Positions 7,124-13,802 of a DNA stretch of 13,802 nt are shown in pieces. A program made the translations under genes and the position numbers. The notes under the pieces were generated by a model. The model ran no database searches and was not told where the DNA came from. It saw only the letters and a list, made by a program, of their open reading frames with translations. This DNA is from Oxalobacteraceae bacterium (GTDB lineage Bacteria > Pseudomonadota > Gammaproteobacteria > Burkholderiales > Burkholderiaceae_D), in assembly GCA_947487325.1 (NCBI GenBank), contig CANKWG010000039.1:1-13802 (forward strand). Reading direction: 5' to 3'. How positions within the stretch are numbered: position 1 is the first letter of the stretch; the number at the start of each line of letters is the position of its first letter.

Positions 7124-9037
7124 TTATTTTAGCGACATGCCCAGCAGCATATCGTTGAGTTTTTTTACAAACCCGGCCGGGTCTGCCAATTGTCCGCCTT
7201 CGGCCAGCATTGCCTGATCAAACAGGATGCTGCTCCAATCGTCGAACTTGGTTTCCTCATACTTGAGTCGCTGCACCAGCGGGTGATGGGGATTGATCTC
7301 CAGCACAGGCTTGGTGTCTGGCGCGCTCTGGCCGGATGCTTTCAGCATGCGCAAGAGATTACCAGAGAGTTCATGTTCGTCCGCCACGAGGCAGGCTGGT
7401 GAATCAGTCAGACGGAAGGTCACGCGCACATCTTTGGCTTTGTCGGCGAGTGCGGTTTTCATTTTGCCGATGAGTTCTTTGAAGTCGGTTTCGGTTTCTT
7501 CTTTCTGTTTTTTCTCGGCCTCGTCTTCAAGCTTGCCGAGATCGAGATCGCCCTTGGCGACCGACACGAGGGTCTTGCCATCGAATTCGGTCAGGAAGGA
7601 CAGCATCCATTCATCCACACGATCCGTCAGCAACAGAACTTCCACGCCTTTCTTGCGGAAGATTTCCAGATGCGGACTGTTCTTCGCTGCAGTCCAACTG
7701 TCCGCAGTGACGTAATAAATCTTGTCCTGACCTTCTTTCATTCGCGCGACGTAGTCGGCAAATGAAACGCTCTGCACATCGGTGTCATTGTGGGTGCTGG
7801 CAAAACGCAGCAGTTTGGCGATGCGGTCCTTGTTGGTCGCGTCTTCGCCAGCGCCTTCTTTGAGCACTTGGCCAAACTCTTTCCAGAAGCTTGCGTACTT
7901 GTCTTTTTTGTCCTGCTCGTCAGCGTTTGCGAGTTCTTCTAGCATGCCGAGTACGCGCTTGGTGGAGCCTTCGCGAATGACTTTGACGTCGCGTGACTCT
8001 TGCAGGATTTCGCGCGAAACATTCAGCGGCAGGTCATTAGAGTCGATCACGCCTTTCACAAAACGCAGATACACCGGCATCAGCTGCTCGGCGTCATCCA
8101 TGATGAACACGCGCTTTACATACAGCTTGATACCGCCGCGCTTGTTACGGTCCCATAGATCAAACGGTGCATGGGTGGGAATGTAGAGCAGCTGCGTGTA
8201 TTCGCTGCGGCCCTCAACGCGGTTGTGCGTCCAAGCGAGGGGTTCCTGATAATCATGCGAAACGTGTTTGTAGAATTCGGTGTACTGCTCGTCAGTGATA
8301 TCAGATTTACTGCGTGCCCAAAGTGCGCTGGCCTGATTGACAGTCTCGAGTTCATCGCGGACGACCATTTCTTTTTTCTCTTCATCCCATTCTTCTTTTT
8401 GCATGCGAATAGGGAGTGCGATGTGGTCAGAATATTTACGGATCACCGAACGCAGCTGCCAGGCCGACAGAAATTCATCTTCGCCCTCACGCAGATGCAG
8501 GGTGATACGTGTGCCGCGCTTTTCCTGGGTGATCGTTTCGACGGTGAATTCACCTTCACCCGCAGATTCCCAGCGCACGCCCTGATCGGCGGGTAAGCCG
8601 GCGCGGCGGGATTCGACGGTTATCTTGTCGGCGATGATGAAGCCGGAATAAAAACCGACGCCAAACTGACCGATCAGTGCCGCGTCTTTTTGCTGATCGC
8701 CGGAGAGTCGCGAGAAAAATTCTTTGGTGCCGGATTTGGCAATCGTGCCTAGATGGTCGATTGCTTCTTGTTGTGACAGACCGATGCCATTGTCGGTAAT
8801 CGTGATCGTGCGCGCTGTTTTGTCAAAGGCGACATCAATGCACAGTTCGCTGTCGCTCTCGAAGAGCGCCGCATCGTTGATCGCTTCGAAGCGCAGCTTG
8901 TCGGCGGCATCGGAGGCGTTCGAGATCAGCTCGCGCAGGAAAATTTCCTTGTTCGAATACAGCGAGTGAATCATCAGCTGCAGCAGCTGTTTGACTTCGG
9001 CTTGAAAGCCCAGGATTTGCTTATCGGGTGCGCCCAT
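7124..9037 (-). CDS. htpG: HtpG, Hsp90-family molecular chaperone
   Basis: 637 residues, usual length for bacterial Hsp90. The GHKL ATPase domain shows ELISNASDAADKLRFEA near 36-52, DNGIGLS near 83-89 and GQFGVGFYSGF near 120-130. The middle domain has the conserved DLPLNVSREILQES with the catalytic arginine region, and the C-terminal dimerisation domain ends without a eukaryotic MEEVD tail, as expected. HtpG is a cytosolic ATP-dependent dimer that remodels late folding intermediates with the DnaK system. The ATG at 9037 is chosen because AGAGGA (9042-9047 on this strand) lies at the right distance; the longer frame from 9064 has no such site and would begin inside the leader. Transcription is from a sigma-32 type promoter at 9088-9114. 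Confidence 0.98.
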   Translation of the reverse strand: MGAPDKQILGFQAEVKQLLQLMIHSLYSNKEIFLRELISNASDAADKLRFEAINDAALFESDSELCIDVAFDKTARTITITDNGIGLSQQEAIDHLGTIAKSGTKEFFSRLSGDQQKDAALIGQFGVGFYSGFIIADKITVESRRAGLPADQGVRWESAGEGEFTVETITQEKRGTRITLHLREGEDEFLSAWQLRSVIRKYSDHIALPIRMQKEEWDEEKKEMVVRDELETVNQASALWARSKSDITDEQYTEFYKHVSHDYQEPLAWTHNRVEGRSEYTQLLYIPTHAPFDLWDRNKRGGIKLYVKRVFIMDDAEQLMPVYLRFVKGVIDSNDLPLNVSREILQESRDVKVIREGSTKRVLGMLEELANADEQDKKDKYASFWKEFGQVLKEGAGEDATNKDRIAKLLRFASTHNDTDVQSVSFADYVARMKEGQDKIYYVTADSWTAAKNSPHLEIFRKKGVEVLLLTDRVDEWMLSFLTEFDGKTLVSVAKGDLDLGKLEDEAEKKQKEETETDFKELIGKMKTALADKAKDVRVTFRLTDSPACLVADEHELSGNLLRMLKASGQSAPDTKPVLEINPHHPLVQRLKYEETKFDDWSSILFDQAMLAEGGQLADPAGFVKKLNDMLLGMSLK

Positions 9038-9087
9038 GGTGTCCTCTGTTAACAAAATTGGCATAAAAATTACGTAAGTGGACGTGA

Positions 9088-9114
9088 TTTTGGGGCGGGA
9101 AGGGGAATTTCAAG
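9088..9114 (-). promoter_or_regulatory. Sigma-32 (RpoH) heat-shock promoter of htpG
   Basis: On the minus strand CTTGAA (9114-9109) is followed after 13 bases by CCCCAAAA (9095-9088), matching the RpoH consensus CTTGAA - 13 to 17 - CCCCATNT in the full -35 and in CCCCA plus T-rich/A-rich downstream bases. Expected transcript start is near 9081, giving a leader of about 44 bases to the htpG ATG. The position, spacing and gene served all agree. Confidence 0.85.
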
Positions 9115-9148
9115 TCTGTCGCGAATTCGCCATCGTCTTTTTTTGTGG

Positions 9149-9177
9149 TTGATCGGGGCGGACGCTGACCCTACAAT
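9149..9177 (+). promoter_or_regulatory. Candidate sigma-70 promoter of the RidA-family gene
   Basis: TTGATC (9149-9154), a 17-base spacer, then TACAAT (9172-9177): 4 of 6 and 5 of 6 matches to the sigma-70 consensus. The leader would be about 64 bases. It is divergent from, and does not overlap, the htpG heat-shock promoter. Confidence 0.5.
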
Positions 9178-9247
9178 CCCGCCCACTGCCTGTCTTGTAA
9201 GCCGCTCTTCCATTCACCTTTTTATTCGCCCAAAGCCAAGGAATCCC

Positions 9248-9706
9248 ATGACCATTGCCTCCCGTCTTACCGCCCTCGGTATCACCCTCCCACCCGTGGC
9301 TGCGCCGGCTGCCGCCTATGTGATGTACGTCCGCACGGGCAATACCTTGTTCATTTCTGGTCATATTGCCAAAAAAGATGGCAAGCCCTGGGTCGGTCAG
9401 CTCGGGCGCGACATGAGCACTGAGCAGGGCAAAGAAGCCGCTCGTGCCGTGGCCGTGGATCTGATGGCAACGCTTAATGCTGCGTGCGACGGTGATTTGT
9501 CGCGAGTGACGCGTATCGTCAAGCTGGTCAGTCTTGTGAATTCAACGGCGGATTTCACTGAACATCATCTGGTAACCAATGGCGCATCGGAATTGCTGGG
9601 TGAAGTGTTTGGTGACGTAGGCAAGCATGCCCGCTCGGCGTTTGGTGTGGCGCAGCTGCCCTTGGGCGCCTGTGTAGAGATTGAAATGGTGGCTGAGATC
9701 GCTTGA
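9248..9706 (+). CDS. RidA/YjgF-YER057c-UK114 family protein
   Basis: 152 residues. Members of the family are small trimeric proteins; canonical RidA hydrolyses reactive enamine/imine intermediates from PLP enzymes, but many subfamilies have other or unknown roles. The TLFISGHIAKKDGKPWVGQL block near 36-55 and the C-terminal block with ARSAFGVAQLPLGACVEIEM are typical of the longer YjgF-like subgroup, in which the substrate-binding arginine of ARxAxGV is present (HARSAFGV). It is longer than archetypal RidA (about 128), so deaminase activity is not assured. The ATG at 9248 has AAGGAA at 9238-9243. It converges with paaX, with only 29 bases and a short hairpin between the stops. Confidence 0.88.
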   Translation: MTIASRLTALGITLPPVAAPAAAYVMYVRTGNTLFISGHIAKKDGKPWVGQLGRDMSTEQGKEAARAVAVDLMATLNAACDGDLSRVTRIVKLVSLVNSTADFTEHHLVTNGASELLGEVFGDVGKHARSAFGVAQLPLGACVEIEMVAEIA

Positions 9707-9719
9707 TTGACTGGAAGCG

Positions 9720-9735
9720 TTTCAGTTTTCTGAAA
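9720..9735. terminator. Candidate bidirectional hairpin between convergent ridA-family gene and paaX
   Basis: TTTCAG-TTTT-CTGAAA is a perfect 6-base stem with a 4-base loop in the 29-base gap between the two stop codons. There is no strong T-tract on either side and the stem is weak, so efficient intrinsic termination is doubtful. Confidence 0.3.
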
Positions 9736-10677
9736 TCAGGTGTCGGCCAGTGCGCTGCGCGCTGCAAAGCGGTGACTGAATTCATCGCGCACCGCATGCA
9801 CGGTCGCCTGTTCTTGTTGCAGGGTCGCTGCTACATACTGATCCGAGGCGGATAGGGCTTGCTGGTAAATGCTGCTGCAGAGGGCATAGGCTGTTTCGCC
9901 TGGCCAGCCGTCACCAAGCAAGGCTTGCGGCAGCTGCGGGTCATGCAACTGCACGCGCCGGTACGCATGAATAAGTAATGTGCGTATGACAAAGGCCTGT
10001 TCGGGATCGATCTCTGCGGCCTGATCTTGCAATCCCAGCAATGGGTCGAATCGCCGGATGAATTGTCCGTAAGATTTACTGATTTCCCTGAGTGGCCAGA
10101 GTTGATGGGCGAGCGTAGTCAGCGACAGCGCGCCCACTACAGTTTGGTCGGCCGCCGACAGCAAGAGCACTTTGTTTCGAGTGCCGGTGCGGCTCAACAT
10201 TTCCGTCAGTGCTTCGGCTTTGTCGCCGGGGTATGCGAACACGCCGCTGCTAAGTAGCGCGAAGCCTTCCCATAGCAGTTCTTTTTTCAGCGCGTTTTTT
10301 TGCGGGGCACTGAGCTGATCCGACATCATCATCAGTAAAGTCCACTGATCATCCCAATCCCGCGAAGGCGACGCATAGACCCGTTGATGCGCACGCAGAA
10401 ATCGTTTTTCGCCTTGCGCGCTGAGCCGGTATTGGCTGCGGCGACCGCTGCGACTCGCTTCCAGCCAGCCTTCCTCGACTAAGCGAAACACGCTGGTGCG
10501 TACCGCGCGCTCGCTGATGCCGAATGGCGCTAGCAGCGAGATCAGGCTGCCCAGCCACACCGCACCACCGCGTGGGGCGAGCGCGTCGCCAAACACGGTC
10601 ATCACCAAGGACTTGGCACGGGGCGGATCCTGTCGCAGCTGGCGGGCAATCCAGGGTCGGCTGAGTGGGGCGGTCAT
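9736..10677 (-). CDS. paaX: PaaX, phenylacetyl-CoA-responsive transcriptional repressor
   Basis: 313 residues, matching the usual PaaX length of about 300-320. A winged-helix domain (27-90) contains VFGDALAPRGGAVWLGSL and the recognition-helix region ERAVRTSVFRLVEEGWL (56-72) followed by the wing SGRRSQYRLS. The PaaX family C-terminal part includes AFVIRTLLIHAYRRVQLHDP and LPQALLGDGWPG. The protein represses the phenylacetate genes until phenylacetyl-CoA releases it. It is divergent from paaA across 103 bases, the typical arrangement. The ATG at 10677 gives the expected 25 residues before the winged helix, but it has no Shine-Dalgarno: on this strand the bases just before the ATG are a run of seven C. 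It may be translated inefficiently or from an unleadered context. Confidence 0.95.
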   Translation of the reverse strand: MTAPLSRPWIARQLRQDPPRAKSLVMTVFGDALAPRGGAVWLGSLISLLAPFGISERAVRTSVFRLVEEGWLEASRSGRRSQYRLSAQGEKRFLRAHQRVYASPSRDWDDQWTLLMMMSDQLSAPQKNALKKELLWEGFALLSSGVFAYPGDKAEALTEMLSRTGTRNKVLLLSAADQTVVGALSLTTLAHQLWPLREISKSYGQFIRRFDPLLGLQDQAAEIDPEQAFVIRTLLIHAYRRVQLHDPQLPQALLGDGWPGETAYALCSSIYQQALSASDQYVAATLQQEQATVHAVRDEFSHRFAARSALADT

Positions 10678-10701
10678 GAGGGGGGGATTTCAAATCATTA
10701 A

Positions 10702-10742
10702 ATGATACGGATTTTTGAGATTATGCAGAATTCGCGTATCAT
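10702..10742. promoter_or_regulatory. Inverted repeat, probable PaaX operator
   Basis: ATGATACG (10702-10709) and its exact complement CGTATCAT (10735-10742) are separated by 25 bases in the paaX-paaA gap. The arm core TGATAC differs by one base from the TGATTC half-site I recall for PaaX operators. The right arm contains the -10 of the paaA promoter; the left arm offers the equivalent TATCAT on the minus strand toward paaX. Binding would shut both promoters. Confidence 0.55.
10715..10742 (+). promoter_or_regulatory. Candidate promoter of the paaABCDE operon
   Basis: TTGAGA (10715-10720), 16 bases, then TATCAT (10737-10742), both fair sigma-70 hexamers. The start would be near 10749, with a leader of about 32 bases to the ATG at 10781. 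The -10 is embedded in the right arm of the inverted repeat. Confidence 0.5.
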
Positions 10743-10766
10743 AATCTACATCGCAACCCCCGAGAC

Positions 10767-10773
10767 GAGGAGA
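10767..10773 (+). promoter_or_regulatory. Ribosome binding site deciding the paaA start
   Basis: GAGGAGA seven bases ahead of the ATG at 10781. It is the strongest such site near paaA and points to a start whose frame is not that of the paaA body, which exposes the frameshift. Confidence 0.8.
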
Positions 10774-10780
10774 CCGCCTC

Positions 10781-11775
10781 ATGTATGCACAAATGGTCGA
10801 GACCGGTCCGCCCGACTGCGCGCGGCCGGCGAGCTGAGCGAGCAGGAACTTGCCTTTCAGGCGCGGATTGATGCCGGTGTCAAGATTGAGCCCAAGGACT
10901 GGATGACTGAGGGTTATCGCAAGACCTTGATTCGTCAGATTTCTCAGCATGCGCATTCCGAAATTGTGGGTCAGCTACCCGAGGGGAATTGGGTAACGCG
11001 TGCGCCTACGCTCAAGCGCAAAACTATTTTGCTGGCAAAAATTCAAGATGAGGCGGGTCATGGCCTGTATCTCTACAGCGCTGCTGAAACGCTCGGTATA
11101 TCGCGCGATCAGATGACGACTGATCTTTTGTCAGGCAAGGCTAAGTACTCCAGTATTTTCAATTACCCCACGCTCACTTGGGCTGATGTCGGCATGATCG
11201 GCTGGCTGGTCGATGGTGCGGCGATCATTAATCAAATTCCTTTGTGTCGTTGTTCTTATGGGCCCTATGCGCGCGCGATGATTCGTGTTTGCAAAGAAGA
11301 AGCCTTTCATGCACGCCAAGGTTATGACTTATTGATGTCTCTGTGCAAAGGCACGGCAGAGCAAAAGGAAATGGCGCAGGATGCGCTGAATCGCTGGTGG
11401 TGGCCTGCGCTGATGATGTTTGGTCCGCCTGATCAGGAGTCAGTCAACAGCGCGCAGTCAGCGCAGTGGAAGATCAAGCTGTTTTCCAATGACGAGCTGC
11501 GTCAGCGTATGGCAGATCAGTGCGTGCCGCAGGCAGAGTATCTGGGGCTGACTATTCCTGATCCCGATTTGAAATGGAATGCTGAGCGCGGTCATTATGA
11601 TTTTGGTGCCATTGACTGGTCGGAATTTTACGAGGTCTTGAAAGGTAACGGCCCTTGCAATCGCGAGCGGCTGGCAGCCCGCAACAAGGCCTGGGATGAT
11701 GGTGCGTGGTTTCGTGAAGGCTTGCAGGCGCATGCGGACAAGCACGCGCAGCGCCGTCCACCCAAAGTAGCCTGA
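10781..11775 (+). CDS. paaA: PaaA, catalytic subunit of ring-1,2-phenylacetyl-CoA epoxidase, 5' frameshift
   Basis: PaaA is the diiron ferritin-fold subunit that, with PaaC, inserts oxygen into the ring of phenylacetyl-CoA. Both EXXH iron motifs are present: EAGH at 11050-11061 and EAFH at 11299-11310, within strongly conserved surroundings (QISQHAHSEIVGQLPEGNW; YSSIFNYPTLTWADVG). The natural start is the ATG at 10781, reading MYAQMVETG, typical of relatives, behind GAGGAGA. That frame hits TGA at 10835-10837 after 18 codons, while the body (from about LRAAGELSEQE) lies one frame away. One added base between roughly 10796 and 10834 would give an intact protein of about 331 residues. An unbroken frame reaches back to an ATG at 10702, but this would translate the operator and has no ribosome site. 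Either a real lesion or a one-base sequence error. Confidence 0.9.
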
Positions 11776-11785
11776 GGAGTCATCG

Positions 11786-12070
11786 GTGAGTAAAGAATGG
11801 CCTTTGTGGGAAATTTTCATACGCAGTCAGCACGGACTGTCGCACAAGCATGTCGGTAGCCTGCATGCGCCGGATGCGGAAATGGCGATCAACAATGCGC
11901 GTGATGTGTACACCCGACGCAATGAGGGTGTTTCTATCTGGGTAGTGCCATCGGAAGATATCGTTGCCAGTACACCGACCGAGCGTGGTGAGTTGTTCGA
12001 GCCCTCCAATAGCAAGGTCTATCGTCATCCAACCTTTTTCGTCATTCCCGACGAAGTCGGCAATCTCTGA
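11786..12070 (+). CDS. paaB: PaaB, small subunit of the phenylacetyl-CoA epoxidase complex
   Basis: 94 residues, the normal PaaB size. The conserved opening WPLWEIFIRSQHGLSHKHVG, then HAPDAEMAINNARDVYTRR and IWVVPSEDIVAS, and a tail ending in a HPTFF motif identify the family. PaaB has no metal site; in the complex it bridges PaaAC dimers and is needed for activity. It begins at a GTG (11786) with AGGAG at 11775-11779, which overlaps the paaA stop, 10 bases between the genes, consistent with coupled translation in the paa operon. Confidence 0.95.
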   Translation: MSKEWPLWEIFIRSQHGLSHKHVGSLHAPDAEMAINNARDVYTRRNEGVSIWVVPSEDIVASTPTERGELFEPSNSKVYRHPTFFVIPDEVGNL

Positions 12071-12081
12071 ACGATCACTGC

Positions 12082-12837
12082 ATGGATAGCGAAAAATTCA
12101 CCTGGCTGCTGCGCAATGGCGACAACGCGCTCGTCCTGTCGCAGCGACTCTCGGAATGGTGCGGCAAGGGGCCGGCGCTTGAAGAGGATATGGCGCTCAC
12201 GAACACGGCGCTTGATCTACTGGGACAAGCGACCTTGTGGCTATCTTACGCGGGTGAAGTCGAAGGTGCGGCGCGCGATGAAGATCAGTTAGCCTTTCTG
12301 CGTGATGCGCCGCAATTTCGTAATGTGCTGCTGGTCGAACAGCCTAATCGTGACTATGCCGACACCCTGATGCGGCAGTTTTATTTCGATGTCTGGCATT
12401 ACGAATGGTTGCAAGCACTGAAAGCATCTAGCGATGAGCGTGTGGCATCGATTGCAGAAAAATCAGTCAATGAAGTGAGGTACCACCTGCGCCGTAGTAC
12501 AGATCTGCTGGTGCGCCTGGGTGATGGCTCTGCTGAAAGCCATCGCCGCATACAGTCAGCGGCTGATCAATGGTGGTCCTATACCGGCGAACTTTTTTCA
12601 TGCGATGCGATTGATCAGGCGATGTCTGAGCGCGGCATTGCGCCCTTGCCAGAAACGCTGCATGCAAAATGGATGTCGCATCTCACGCAAAGCTTCGCTG
12701 CGGCCACGCTGACCTTGCCGCCAGTAGAAGCGTGGATGCACAGTGGCGGCAAGCAGGGTCGGCATTCTGAACATTTGGGTTATATGCTCGCCGAGATGCA
12801 GTTCTTGCAGCGCGCCTATCCCGGAGCGAAATGGTGA
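12082..12837 (+). CDS. paaC: PaaC, structural subunit of the phenylacetyl-CoA epoxidase
   Basis: 251 residues, ferritin-like helical fold paired with PaaA. Family blocks visible are NGDNALVLSQRLSEWCGKGP (12-31), EEDMALTNTALDLLGQA, FYFDVWHYEWLQAL (near 101-114) and GRHSEHLGYMLAEMQFLQRAYPG at the C-terminus. In known complexes PaaC lacks the diiron site of PaaA and stabilises it. The ATG at 12082 lies 11 bases after paaB and has no clear ribosome binding site, so coupling to paaB is likely. Its last 7 bases overlap the paaD start. Confidence 0.95.
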   Translation: MDSEKFTWLLRNGDNALVLSQRLSEWCGKGPALEEDMALTNTALDLLGQATLWLSYAGEVEGAARDEDQLAFLRDAPQFRNVLLVEQPNRDYADTLMRQFYFDVWHYEWLQALKASSDERVASIAEKSVNEVRYHLRRSTDLLVRLGDGSAESHRRIQSAADQWWSYTGELFSCDAIDQAMSERGIAPLPETLHAKWMSHLTQSFAAATLTLPPVEAWMHSGGKQGRHSEHLGYMLAEMQFLQRAYPGAKW

Positions 12838-13352
12838 AGGCGAGTGACGATCAGCTGTGGCAATGGCTGTCGCAAGTCGCTGATCCCGAGATACCGGTGA
12901 TTTCGGTGGTGGATCTGGGTATTGTTCGTGGTTGGCAGTGGCTGGATGATGAGCGGCTGGAAGTGATGATTACGCCCACCTATTCCGGTTGCCCGGCAAT
13001 GCAGGCGATTGCGGATGACATACGCAGCGCGCTGACGCAGCATGGCTTGAGTGAGGTCACGATTGCGACGCAACTCTCACCTGCTTGGACGACGGACTGG
13101 ATGAGCGAATCTGGCAAGGAGAAACTGCGTGGCTATGGCATCGCACCACCAGCGCAGCGGGCGAGTGAACTGGTCGCTGAAAACATCATTGATATCTCAG
13201 CGATGTTCAATCGTGATGCACCTGCGATTGCTTGTCCTCAATGCGGTTCATCGCACACACGGCTGATCAGCCAGTTTGGTTCCACGGCCTGCAAGGCCTT
13301 GTATCGCTGCACGGAATGTCTCGAGCCTTTTGATTATTTCAAGCCGCACTGA
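12831..13352 (+). CDS. paaD: PaaD, Fe-S/diiron maturation factor for the epoxidase complex
   Basis: 173 residues. The N-terminal MIP18/DUF59 domain has DPEIPVISVVDLGIV (18-32) and TPTYSGCPA (48-56) with the conserved C54; the C-terminal zinc ribbon has C135-x2-C138 and C160-x2-C163, plus C154. PaaD is not part of the oxygenase itself; family knowledge places it in Fe-S cluster assembly for PaaE. GGAG at 12823-12826 serves the ATG at 12831 inside the paaC end, and its stop overlaps the paaE start as ATGA, so paaC-paaD-paaE are translationally chained. Confidence 0.93.
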   Translation: MVKASDDQLWQWLSQVADPEIPVISVVDLGIVRGWQWLDDERLEVMITPTYSGCPAMQAIADDIRSALTQHGLSEVTIATQLSPAWTTDWMSESGKEKLRGYGIAPPAQRASELVAENIIDISAMFNRDAPAIACPQCGSSHTRLISQFGSTACKALYRCTECLEPFDYFKPH

Positions 13353-13802
13353 TGAGCCACTTTCATTCATTGTCTATAGATCGTGTGCAGCAGGACACGC
13401 GCGACGCGATCATCGTCAGTCTGCATCTGCCGGATGAACTGCGTTCTGCGTTTGCGTATCAGCAAGGTCAGTATCTGACCTTGCGCGCCATGATTGACGG
13501 TGAAGACGTGCGGCGCTCTTATTCACTGTGTTCGGCAGTGCAGGATGAGCAGCTGCAAATCGCTATCAAAAAAGTCAGTGGGGGTGTTTTTTCTAGCTGG
13601 GCACATGCGCATCTCAAAGCGGGCATGACGCTTGATGTTATGCCGCCGATGGGAAATTTTCAGGTGCCATTGCAGCCAGCGCAGTCGCGTCACTATCTGG
13701 CCTTTGCAGCCGGCAGTGGTATCACGCCGATCTACTCGATTATCAAGACCAGTTTGCTGACCGAGCCACACAGTCGCGTGACGCTGGTGTATGGCAACCG
13801 CG
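13352..13802 (+). CDS. paaE: PaaE, reductase of the phenylacetyl-CoA epoxidase, 3' end outside the window
   Basis: The first 150 codons of the FAD/2Fe-2S reductase that passes electrons from NADPH to PaaAC. Seen are the FAD motif RRSYSLCS (54-61), the stretch IKKVSGGVFSSW (72-83), PPMGNF (98-103), the nucleotide-binding GSGITP (121-126) and YGNR at the edge. The full protein is usually about 355-360 residues, with the plant-type ferredoxin domain at the C-terminus, which lies beyond the window. The ATG overlaps the paaD stop (ATGA at 13352-13354 and 13350-13352). Confidence 0.95.
   Translation, partial: MSHFHSLSIDRVQQDTRDAIIVSLHLPDELRSAFAYQQGQYLTLRAMIDGEDVRRSYSLCSAVQDEQLQIAIKKVSGGVFSSWAHAHLKAGMTLDVMPPMGNFQVPLQPAQSRHYLAFAAGSGITPIYSIIKTSLLTEPHSRVTLVYGNR

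Noticed and set aside
10702..10780. N-terminal extension of paaA from the ATG at 10702
   Set aside because: It would translate the operator and promoter, lacks a ribosome site, and gives a sequence unlike PaaA N-termini; the ATG at 10781 is favoured with a frameshift.

Overview
The window reads as chromosome of a betaproteobacterium, most likely Burkholderiales. The grounds are protein character (HtpG, ArsH, a YgfF-like SDR, and a ferredoxin-fused flavin reductase next to an ArgD-like aminotransferase) and a phenylacetate cluster in the order paaX / paaABCDE. Genus cannot be fixed from sequence alone; an Oxalobacteraceae-like organism is a guess. Most genes are of moderately high GC. One gene at 4613-6271 is visibly richer in A/T and looks acquired.

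Layout. (1) 1-706, minus: an ArgD-type aminotransferase that breaks off in mid-fold beside the window edge. It is coupled to an upstream ferredoxin-fused flavin/NAD(P)H reductase (710-1738). (2) 1751-3413: a YeeZ-like NAD-dependent epimerase (plus) that starts 12 bases from the reductase start and overlaps, tail to tail, a spermidine synthase-like protein (minus). (3) 3617-4366: a YgfF-like short-chain dehydrogenase. (4) 4367-6399: an accessory island of one gene, a Ser/Thr-rich protein with leucine-rich repeats and an ankyrin-like C-terminus. It resembles a GALA-type type III effector, has a HrpL-type hrp-box-like element upstream, and is bracketed by imperfect direct repeats. (5) 6400-9114, minus: htpG behind a near-consensus sigma-32 promoter, with arsH 10 bases downstream and probably co-transcribed. 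(6) 9248-9706: a RidA-family protein. (7) 9736-13802: the phenylacetate (PAA) catabolic locus, with repressor paaX divergent from paaA-paaB-paaC-paaD-paaE. paaE runs off the window.

How the genes work together. PaaA, B, C and E form the ring-1,2-phenylacetyl-CoA epoxidase with its reductase, and PaaD is its Fe-S maturation factor. PaaX senses phenylacetyl-CoA and very likely represses both divergent promoters through the inverted repeat at 10702-10742. The paaA 5' end carries a one-base frameshift against a start with an excellent ribosome binding site. With the broken argD that makes two damaged genes in 13.8 kb, which means either real gene decay or sequence/assembly error.

The best candidate for something undescribed is the LRR-ankyrin gene with its hrp-box-like promoter. 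No secretion genes are present in the window, so its link to type III secretion is an inference.
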